Assembly (NCBI GenBank): GCA_021821705.1
Contig: JAKACE010000121.1
Span: 1-6,153, forward strand
DNA from: Actinomycetes bacterium
GTDB lineage: Bacteria; Actinomycetota; Acidimicrobiia; Acidimicrobiales; Palsa-688
Direction: 5' to 3'
Length of the DNA stretch: 6,153 bases
The position numbers were made by a program, and so were the translations under genes. Of the stretch, positions 1 to 5,551 are shown one piece after another; positions within the stretch are counted from its first letter, which is position 1, and every line of letters begins with the position of its first letter. The notes under the pieces are model-generated. The model ran no database searches, was not told the DNA's origin, and saw only the letters and a list, made by a program, of their open reading frames with translations.

Positions 1-472
1 CGAAGTGCAGCAGACCGTCGACGCCCACGGCCCAGAAGGAGCTGTAGTCCCAGCCGAAGGCCTGGCGCGTCGCTTCGAGGGCCGTGACGACCAAGGTCTG
101 GCGGTCTGTGCAGTCAGCCAGGGCGCCGACAACGGCTCGTACTGCCGTCAGGTCGGCACTGATGCGTTGAGCGTCGGCGGCAGCTTGAGCAGAGGCCTCG
201 GCGGCAGCCTGGGCTGCGGCTTCGGCCGCCGCCAGCCTGGCCATGGCCTCGTCAGCTGCGGCTTCGGCTGCCGCCAGCCTGGCCATGGCTTCGTCAGCTG
301 CGGCTTCGGCCGCAGCCAGCCTCGCAGCGGTGCCCTTGGCGGGCGCGTCGGGCGCGCTCTGTGAAGGCACCGGCACCCCCCCATCGCCCTCGTCGCCGTT
401 GTCGCCTGCACGTTCGGCGACAGCCGCGCCGGCTCCGTTGCTGTGTGCCCGATTGGAAGCCGATGTGGCCAT
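1..472 (-). CDS. Partial Ala-rich coiled-coil / GAF-domain signalling protein (N-terminal 157 residues)
   Basis: The gene begins at an ATG (470-472, read on the minus strand) and stays open to the left edge, so only the first 157 residues are visible. AAAGGA lies 9 nt before the ATG and supports this start. Residues 1-47 are low-complexity, rich in Gly, Ala, Asp and Ser, and probably disordered. Residues 48-105 are an Ala-rich helix made of a 14-residue unit (RLAAAEAAADEAMA) at 51-64 and 65-78, with a diverged third copy at 79-92; this heptad-like spacing suggests a coiled coil. From about residue 108 the sequence turns amphipathic (ALADCTDRQTLVVTALEAT, then FGWDYSSFWAV). From memory of the family this resembles the start of GAF domains in soluble actinobacterial chemoreceptor-like or signalling proteins. 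No signal peptide or membrane segment is seen, so it is probably cytoplasmic. The output domain lies outside the window, so chemoreceptor, kinase or phosphatase all remain possible. It is transcribed divergently from the large hybrid kinase. Confidence 0.8.
   Translation of the reverse strand, partial: MATSASNRAHSNGAGAAVAERAGDNGDEGDGGVPVPSQSAPDAPAKGTAARLAAAEAAADEAMARLAAAEAAADEAMARLAAAEAAAQAAAEASAQAAADAQRISADLTAVRAVVGALADCTDRQTLVVTALEATRQAFGWDYSSFWAVGVDGLLHF
197..322 (-). repeat. 42-nt in-frame tandem repeat encoding the coiled coil
   Basis: There are three consecutive 42-nt units at 281-322, 239-280 and 197-238. The first two differ at only three positions, all silent, so both give the same 14 residues. 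The third unit matches over its first 25 or so nucleotides in coding order and then diverges. The period is a multiple of three and equals two heptads, so gain or loss of a unit would lengthen or shorten the coiled coil without breaking the frame. Confidence 0.85.
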
Positions 473-481
473 GGGTGCCGT

Positions 482-487
482 TCCTTT
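482..487 (-). promoter_or_regulatory. Ribosome binding site of the divergent GAF/coiled-coil gene
   Basis: AAAGGA on the minus strand lies 9 nt upstream of the ATG at 472. A second purine-rich stretch (GGAG) sits a few bases further upstream. This decides the start codon of the left-hand gene. Confidence 0.65.
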
Positions 488-745
488 CTCCTGAAGGTCC
501 TTGCATATCGTCCTGGTCCCCCGACCGGCCGGTCTGTGCCTACGGGGCGCGTCCCGGGCCACCACGCGGGCGCCCGGCGCTGATTTCGTCTCGGCAGCGC
601 GGGGACGTGGCTGAGGGCCGGGAGGCAAAGCCAGGGAACGGCGCGCCCGGTCCGGGACCTAATGCCCTAGTCGGCGCCCCGCGGCGGTGGCGGCCGCCGC
701 CCCGGCAGGTTGGAAACCGGAAGCCCCCGCACCTCTGGCTGAGGG

Positions 746-771
746 CTTGGGCCCGTACGGGTGGGGGGAGC
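746..771. repeat. 26-bp direct repeat, copy 1 (candidate operator)
   Basis: This 26-bp sequence is identical to the one at 807-832, with start points 61 bp apart. It contains the perfect 10-nt palindrome CCCGTACGGG (752-761) followed by a G-rich tail. Because 61 is not a multiple of three, the two copies would fall in different reading frames, which argues for a DNA-level role over coding. A binding site for a dimeric regulator is the simplest reading, but no regulator can be named from sequence alone. Confidence 0.75.
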
Positions 772-806
772 AACACCGCCGTGGACCCACAGGTGTCGTA
801 CCAGGC

Positions 807-832
807 CTTGGGCCCGTACGGGTGGGGGGAGC
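807..832. repeat. 26-bp direct repeat, copy 2 (candidate operator)
   Basis: This is the second exact copy of the 26-bp element, with its CCCGTACGGG palindrome at 813-822. It ends 92 bp before the GTG start of the hybrid kinase and is much closer to that gene than to the divergent one (335 bp), so the pair more likely controls the kinase-STAS transcript. Confidence 0.75.
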
Positions 833-910
833 CGGCCGTTAGGGAGGTGCCACAGCTAGCATGCCGCCTGACTAACGGGGCCCACCCGGCACCCGCACGC
901 TTTGCTGAAC

Positions 911-917
911 GGAGAGG
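911..917 (+). promoter_or_regulatory. Ribosome binding site of the hybrid kinase
   Basis: GGAGAGG lies upstream of the GTG at 925. Its GAGG part is 7 nt from the GTG. It fixes the start of the large gene and rules out the long upstream in-frame extension. The same site also faces an ATG at 923 that is followed at once by TGA. Confidence 0.7.
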
Positions 918-924
918 GCTTCAT

Positions 925-3900
925 GTGAGCCAGGAGCGGGGGCCGCTCGAGCCCGCAGACGACGGCCGGGGACAGCAAGAGGAGCTTGCGGGCGGGGTGC
1001 CTGCACCGCCAGGTGGTGGTGGAGCGCCAGGTGGTGGTGGACTGGCGGGGCCGCCCCTCGGTCGTTTGGCGGCAGCGGGCCGGGGCGGCCCGGGCGCCCG
1101 GCCCCTGTCCGGCTCGGGCTCGGGCTCGGTGGCCGACGTAATGGCCCATTGGGACTGGGCATCGACGTCCGTCGGCCCGGTCGAGCGCTGGCCGGCCACC
1201 CTGCGCACGATGGTCCAGGTCGTCCTGGCGTCCCGGTTCCCGATGTGGATCGGTTGGGGACCGGAGCTGACCTTCTTTTACAACGACGCCTACCGGCGCG
1301 ACACGCTCGGAGTCAAGCACCCGTGGGCGCTCGGCCGGCCGACCAGGGAGGTCTGGGCCGAGATTTGGCCGGACCTCGAGCCGCGGGTCGCAGCAGTGAT
1401 GGAGTCGGGGTCGGCGACCTGGGACCAGGCGCTACTGCTGTACCTCCAGCGCAGCGGGTACCGGGAGGAGACCTACCACACCTTCTCCTACAGCCCGCTG
1501 CCGGGGCCCGACGGTGCCCCCGAGGGGCTCCTGTGCGTGGTCACCGAGGAGACTGGACGCGTCATCGGCGAGCGGCGTATGACGACGCTGCGCCAGTTGG
1601 CCTCGGAGCTCTCGGGCACCCGTACCGAAGCCGGGGTGTTCGCCGCCGTGCGGTCGCGCCTGGCCCAGAACGGCAGGGACCTGCCTTTCACCCTCGTCTA
1701 TGCCTACGACCCGGACGGGCGGGCGTCACTGGTGTCGTCCACCGGGTTCCGGCTTCCGCACCCGGCGGCCCCCGAGGAGATCGGCGCGGGCGCCCTGGAG
1801 GCACCCTGGCCCGCGGCGGCGCTGCGCTCTGAGCCCAGGTTGATGGTGGTCGAGGACCTGCACCGGCGGTTCGCCGAGCTCCCATCCGGGGCTTGCGAGG
1901 AGCCGCCTTCGGCGGCGGCCGTCGTACCCCTGGACGGGCGCGGTGAGGGCCCCAGCGGGTTCCTGGTAGCGGGGATCAACCCCTACCGGGCCTTCGACAG
2001 CCAGTACGAAGGCTTCCTCGAGCTGCTGGCGGGCCAGGTGGCAGCGGGCCTGGCCAGTGCCCGCGCCTACGACGCCGAAAGGCGCCGGGCGGAGTCCCTG
2101 GCCGAGCTGGACCGGGCGAAGACCGAGTTCTTCAGCAACGTGAGCCACGAGTTCCGGACGCCTCTCACCCTTATCCTGGGACCGGCGGAGGACAGCCTGA
2201 ACGACGACGTCGAGCCGCTGCCGGCTGCTCAGGCGGCGCGCCTGGAGCTGGTCCGGCGCAATGCCCGCCGGCTGCGCCGGCTGGTCAACGACATGCTCGA
2301 CTTCGCTCGCATAGAAGGGGGGCGCTTGCAGGCGGAGACCGTGCCCACCGACCTGGCCGCCCTGACCAGGGATGTGGTGGGGTCGTTTGCGCCCGCCATC
2401 GAGCAGGCCGGCCTGGGCCTGGAGGTCGACTGCCGCCCGCTGCCTCGTCCGGTCGTCGTCGACCCGGACATGTGGGAGAAGATCGTCCTGAACCTGCTGT
2501 CCAACGCCTTGAAGTTCACCCTAGAAGGCACCATCCGCGTGAGCCTGACGGACGGGGGCGACCACGTATGCCTGTCGGTGTCCGACACCGGAGTGGGCGT
2601 TCCTGCCGACCAGCTGGCCCTGCTGTTCAAGCGCTTCCACCGGGCCCCGCGTTCGGCTGCCCGCTCGCACGAGGGCACCGGTATCGGCTTGGCACTGGTC
2701 CACGAGCTGGCCCGCCTGCACGGTGGTACGGCCGGGGCGCAGAGCACCGAGGGCAACGGGTCCAACTTCTGGGTGAGGCTCCCCTACGGCGAGCGGCCCA
2801 CCGGTACCGCCGTGCCCCAACGGGACTCGGCCCGCCAGGCCTACCTGGACGAGGCCCTCCAGTGGAGCCCGGCGACAGAGGTCGCGCCCGAGGACTTCGC
2901 CTCGGCCCGGCAGGCGGAAGCCACCATCCTGGTCGTCGACGACAACCCCGACATGCGGGCACACCTCCGGCGCCTCATGTCCCCCTACTGGCGGGTCCTG
3001 GTCGCCAGCGACGGGGAGAGCGCTCTCGCCCAGGCCCGCGCCCAGCGGCCCGACCTGGTGCTCACCGACGTGATGATGCCCGGCCTGGACGGTTTCGGTT
3101 TGCTCAAGGCCCTTCGCGCCGACCGGGAGACGGCTACCGTGCCGGTCATATTCCTGTCCGCCCGCGCAGGCGAGGAGGCGGCCGTCGAGGGCCTCGAAGC
3201 AGGTGCGGACGACTACCTGGTAAAACCCTTCTCGGCTATCGAACTGCTGGCCCGCGTCCGGTCCAACCTCGAGCTGACCCGGTTGCGCAGCCGCGATGCC
3301 GCCTGGCGTGCAGCCCTGGTCGAGTCCCTGAGCGAAGGCGTCGCCGTCATGGGGCCTTCCGGGACGGTGTCCGAGGTCAATGCCGCCTTTGGCCAGGTCC
3401 TCGGGTACGGGAGCGAGGGCCTTCCCTACGAGATGCCATACCCCTGGTTCCCGGATCCGGTTTCCGAGCCGGAAGACCACGCCCGGATGATGGCGGTCAT
3501 GGGCACGGCTATGCGTCACGGCCGTTGTGGGGGGGTGGTCCCGGCCCGCCACCGCGACGGCCGCCGGATCCATCTCGAGGTCTCGGTGGTATCGGTCGAC
3601 GACGAGGACGAGCGCCGTTTCGTCATGGCGGTGCGCGATGTGACGGCCGAGCTGCTGGCGGCCGAGCGCGAAGCCGCCCTGGCCCGCTTCGGGATGAGGT
3701 TGGCCGAGGCCGGCGATGTCCGCCAGGTCCAGGAGGTGGGCCTGGACGAGCTGGGCCGGCTCTTCGGGGCGGACGCCCACCTGGAGTGGCGTGTGGCGGT
3801 GCCCGGCGCGGGCTCGTCACTGTCGGTGGGCGCCTGGGAGGCGCAGGGCACGGGTGGGGAGGCTATGGACGCCGCCCAGGGGACAGGGCGCGTGATCCTG

Positions 3901-5202
3901 GTGCCGAGCGGCGAGGCGGTCTTCGGGCCCGACGAGCAGTTGTACACGGGTATGGCCGCGCCTCTCGAGCCAGCCGCCCACGACGGGGCGGTATGGTTGG
4001 CCTTCCCCGCGCCGCGGCGCGTGAGCCTCGACGACCGGGCGCTGTTCGGCGTGCTGAGCGGGTACCTGGGCCAGGCGTTACGCCGGGCGCAGCTCTTCGA
4101 CGACAGCAAGGCCGTGGCCACGGCCCTGCAGCGCTCGATCCTCGGCCCACAGGAGACCCCGCCCGGGGTGGCGGTGCACTACGCCCCGGCCGTGCGGCCC
4201 CTGGAAGTGGGCGGCGACTGGTACGACGCCATAGAGCTGTCGGACGGCCGGCTGGGCATCGTGGTGGGTGACTGCGTCGGGCGCGGCCTCCAGGCGGCCA
4301 CCGTGATGGGCCAGCTGCGCAGCGCCTGCCGCGCTCTGTTGCTCCAGATGCCGTCGCCTGCGCAGGTGGTGAGCGCTCTTGACACGTTCGCCGAGAGGGT
4401 GCCGGGAGCGGCATGCACCACCGTGTTCTGCGGAGTGCTCGACCCCAGGGACAACTCGCTGCGCTTCTGCAGTGCCGGGCACCTGCCGGCCGTACTTGTC
4501 ACCTTCGACGGGCAGGCGAAGCTGCTCAGCCAGAACCAGTCGCTGCCGCTCGGCGTGCTCCCGGGGACGCCGCGCTGCGACGCGACCGAGGAGGTGGCGC
4601 CGGGCGCGCTGCTCGTCGTCTACACCGACGGCCTCGTGGAGCGCCGGGGCGAGACCATCGACGTTGGCATGGGCCGCCTCGTCGACGCCGTGGCTGAGGC
4701 GAGGGCGCTCACTCCGCAGGCGCTGACTCTGCACCTGACCCGCCTCCTCGTACCCGACGAGGCCCAGAAGGACGACGTCGCCCTCGTGGCCTACCGCCAG
4801 CCAGGACAGGTCACGACCGTTCGCTTCGAAGCCACCGTCAAGGCCGTGCCCCGTGAGCTCACCGGCCTGCGCAGGCAGCTCTCCTCCTGGCTCCACCAGC
4901 ACGGCGTCGACAGGCAGTCCGCCGCCGAGGTGCTGGTGGCCTGCGGCGAGGCGTGCAGTAACGCCGTCGAGCACGCCTACCCGGCAGGGGCGCCGGGCCA
5001 GCTCGTCCTGGAGGGCGAGATCGAGCCGGGCCGGGTGCGCCTGCGGGTGTCCGACACGGGCCGGTGGAGGGTGCCGGGGCCACGTGGCCAGGACAGAGGC
5101 AGGGGCATGCAGATCATGCGCGGGCTAATGTCCAGGGCGGAGGTCGTCGGCACCGGGGACGGGACAACGGTCGACCTGGTCAAGGAGCTGTCGGTTGACT
5201 GA
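925..5202 (+). CDS. Hybrid sensor histidine kinase fused to receiver, PP2C (SpoIIE-type) phosphatase and RsbW-like kinase domains
   Basis: This is a 1425-residue soluble protein starting at GTG, supported by GGAGAGG upstream. Residues 1-72 are a disordered Gly/Pro-rich head with PGGGGAPGGGGL at 29-40. A PAS-like sensor spans about 73-212 (FPMWIGWGPELTFFYNDAY at 105-123). GAF follows at about 219-385. HisKA carries the phospho-acceptor His408 in FFSNVSHEFRTPLT. The HATPase has an N-box (N523, N527), G1 (SDTGVGVP, 553-560), F-box (FKRF) and G2 (GTGIG, 584-588). The receiver spans about 667-785 with acidic pair D672/D673, acceptor D715, S745 and K767. A second PAS lies at about 793-908 and a weaker GAF at about 913-1060. 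The PP2C domain (about 1067-1291) has GGDWYD (D1098), GDCVGRG (D1116), YTDG (D1235) and KDDVAL (D1283/D1284). The RsbW-like HATPase (about 1297-1425) has E1342 and N1346 in GEACSNAVEHAY, D1377, and RGRGM. No membrane segments are seen. The inferred role is a sensor that controls phosphorylation of the overlapping STAS protein. Catalytic competence is read from motifs; ligand and output are unknown. An ATG at 1141 (residue 73) lacks a ribosome site. Confidence 0.92.
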   Translation: MSQERGPLEPADDGRGQQEELAGGVPAPPGGGGAPGGGGLAGPPLGRLAAAGRGGPGARPLSGSGSGSVADVMAHWDWASTSVGPVERWPATLRTMVQVVLASRFPMWIGWGPELTFFYNDAYRRDTLGVKHPWALGRPTREVWAEIWPDLEPRVAAVMESGSATWDQALLLYLQRSGYREETYHTFSYSPLPGPDGAPEGLLCVVTEETGRVIGERRMTTLRQLASELSGTRTEAGVFAAVRSRLAQNGRDLPFTLVYAYDPDGRASLVSSTGFRLPHPAAPEEIGAGALEAPWPAAALRSEPRLMVVEDLHRRFAELPSGACEEPPSAAAVVPLDGRGEGPSGFLVAGINPYRAFDSQYEGFLELLAGQVAAGLASARAYDAERRRAESLAELDRAKTEFFSNVSHEFRTPLTLILGPAEDSLNDDVEPLPAAQAARLELVRRNARRLRRLVNDMLDFARIEGGRLQAETVPTDLAALTRDVVGSFAPAIEQAGLGLEVDCRPLPRPVVVDPDMWEKIVLNLLSNALKFTLEGTIRVSLTDGGDHVCLSVSDTGVGVPADQLALLFKRFHRAPRSAARSHEGTGIGLALVHELARLHGGTAGAQSTEGNGSNFWVRLPYGERPTGTAVPQRDSARQAYLDEALQWSPATEVAPEDFASARQAEATILVVDDNPDMRAHLRRLMSPYWRVLVASDGESALAQARAQRPDLVLTDVMMPGLDGFGLLKALRADRETATVPVIFLSARAGEEAAVEGLEAGADDYLVKPFSAIELLARVRSNLELTRLRSRDAAWRAALVESLSEGVAVMGPSGTVSEVNAAFGQVLGYGSEGLPYEMPYPWFPDPVSEPEDHARMMAVMGTAMRHGRCGGVVPARHRDGRRIHLEVSVVSVDDEDERRFVMAVRDVTAELLAAEREAALARFGMRLAEAGDVRQVQEVGLDELGRLFGADAHLEWRVAVPGAGSSLSVGAWEAQGTGGEAMDAAQGTGRVILVPSGEAVFGPDEQLYTGMAAPLEPAAHDGAVWLAFPAPRRVSLDDRALFGVLSGYLGQALRRAQLFDDSKAVATALQRSILGPQETPPGVAVHYAPAVRPLEVGGDWYDAIELSDGRLGIVVGDCVGRGLQAATVMGQLRSACRALLLQMPSPAQVVSALDTFAERVPGAACTTVFCGVLDPRDNSLRFCSAGHLPAVLVTFDGQAKLLSQNQSLPLGVLPGTPRCDATEEVAPGALLVVYTDGLVERRGETIDVGMGRLVDAVAEARALTPQALTLHLTRLLVPDEAQKDDVALVAYRQPGQVTTVRFEATVKAVPRELTGLRRQLSSWLHQHGVDRQSAAEVLVACGEACSNAVEHAYPAGAPGQLVLEGEIEPGRVRLRVSDTGRWRVPGPRGQDRGRGMQIMRGLMSRAEVVGTGDGTTVDLVKELSVD
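1007..1041 (+). repeat. Short tandem repeat encoding a Gly-rich linker
   Basis: A 17-nt sequence occurs exactly twice, at 1007-1023 and 1025-1041, with an 18-nt period. It encodes PGGGGA followed by PGGGGL near the N-terminus of the hybrid kinase. It keeps the reading frame and is probably a flexible, evolutionarily loose tail ahead of the first PAS-like domain. Confidence 0.75.
5182..5187 (+). promoter_or_regulatory. Ribosome binding site of the STAS gene, inside the kinase gene
   Basis: AAGGAG lies within the last codons of the kinase gene, 7 nt before the TTG at 5195. This near-consensus site supports the TTG start over the ATG at 5213, and its position implies translational coupling with the kinase. 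Confidence 0.75.
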
Positions 5203-5509
5203 GAGATTGGCCATGGACGTGGTCGAGGAGCCCGAGGCCGTCGTGATCCGCCTGGCCGGTGACGTGGACATAACCAACGTCGGCCAGCTACGGGCAACCG
5301 TCAGCCAGGTAGCCGCAGGCACCCTACTGGTGGTCGATGTCAACGAGGTCGGCTACCTGGACAGCGCCGGTATCGCCGTACTGTTCGAGCGGGCCAGGCG
5401 GGGCCGCCTGGAGGTGGTGGCTGCCCCCGGGTGCCCCATACGCAGAGTGCTCGAGGTCGTGGCCATCGGTCAGCTCGCGACCCTCAGCGACAGCCGCTCG
5501 ACCAACTGA
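5195..5509 (+). CDS. STAS-domain anti-sigma factor antagonist
   Basis: This 104-residue protein consists of a single STAS domain of the SpoIIAA/RsbV type, about the usual length for the family. The motif VDVNEVGYLDSAGIAVLFE carries the conserved phosphorylatable serine (Ser57 in LDSAGI), and the N-terminal strand pattern VVIRLAGDVDITN is typical. In this family an RsbW-type kinase phosphorylates the serine to inactivate the antagonist. A PP2C phosphatase removes the phosphate, and the free antagonist then captures the anti-sigma kinase. Here both enzymes are domains of the gene immediately upstream, so this protein is very likely their substrate. The gene starts at TTG with AAGGAG 7 nt upstream and overlaps the kinase gene by 8 nt. 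An in-frame ATG at 5213 is a weaker alternative that would remove six residues. No sigma factor gene follows; the next gene is convergent. Confidence 0.92.
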   Translation: MTERLAMDVVEEPEAVVIRLAGDVDITNVGQLRATVSQVAAGTLLVVDVNEVGYLDSAGIAVLFERARRGRLEVVAAPGCPIRRVLEVVAIGQLATLSDSRSTN

Positions 5510-5529
5510 GCCCCTCGACCAACTGAGCC
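5497..5529 (+). repeat. 17-bp-period direct duplication across the STAS stop codon
   Basis: The 16-nt sequence CTCGACCAACTGAGCC is present twice, at 5497-5512 and 5514-5529, one base apart. The first copy holds the last codons and the TGA of the STAS gene, and the second lies just beyond the stop. It looks like a recent slippage duplication in the short gap between convergent genes. Confidence 0.85.
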
Positions 5530-5551
5530 GACCTGGGCCCCACTGCCAGGG

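Larger units (their letters stand above)
473..924. promoter_or_regulatory. Divergent intergenic control region
   Basis: These 452 bp separate two divergently transcribed signalling genes and must hold both promoters. I see no credible gene here. The kinase frame stays open back to 361, but that run overlaps the left-hand gene, lacks a supported start and reads as composition-driven low complexity. The clearest structure is the pair of exact 26-bp direct repeats at 746-771 and 807-832. A 12-nt perfect palindrome (GACCGGCCGGTC) occurs at 523-534, about 50 bp before the left gene. I could not identify convincing -35/-10 boxes; TAGCAT at 857-862 is the best -10-like hexamer for the kinase but has no matching -35. 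Confidence 0.6.

Noticed and set aside
5..364. Plus-strand open frame with repeated Gly/Cys/Phe-rich sequence
   Set aside because: It is antisense to the coiled-coil/GAF gene, and its apparent protein repeats are just the other-strand reading of the 42-nt coding repeat.
523..534. 12-nt perfect palindrome GACCGGCCGGTC upstream of the left gene
   Set aside because: All G/C apart from the A/T pair, and present once. Several such palindromes are expected by chance in a window of this composition, so it is mentioned only in the intergenic entry.
857..862. TAGCAT as a -10 box for the kinase promoter
   Set aside because: There is no -35-like hexamer at 16-18 bp upstream, so it is too weak to annotate as a promoter.
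819..888. Long-range pairing CGGGTGGG (819-826) with CCCACCCG (881-888) in the kinase leader
   Set aside because: Eight G/C-rich pairs across a loop of over 50 nt are easily met by chance, and repeat copy 1 could pair equally well.
361..924. In-frame upstream extension of the hybrid kinase (188 more residues)
   Set aside because: It overlaps the well-supported minus-strand gene, has no ribosome site at its start, crosses the 26-bp repeats and shows only low-complexity Pro/Arg/Gly sequence. GTG at 925 has a good ribosome site.
2521..3780. Long minus-strand open frame of 419 codons inside the kinase gene
   Set aside because: It is a shadow frame caused by high GC. The plus strand here encodes clear HATPase, receiver and PAS motifs, and the minus frame shows no recognisable domain.
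2472..4271. 599-codon plus-strand frame shifted relative to the kinase
   Set aside because: It is an out-of-frame shadow rich in Arg, Gly and Pro with no domain; the overlapping kinase frame has intact catalytic motifs throughout.
5532..5550. Hairpin CCTGG...CCAGG between the convergent genes as a terminator
   Set aside because: Only a 5-bp stem with a 9-nt loop and no T-run on either strand; not convincing.
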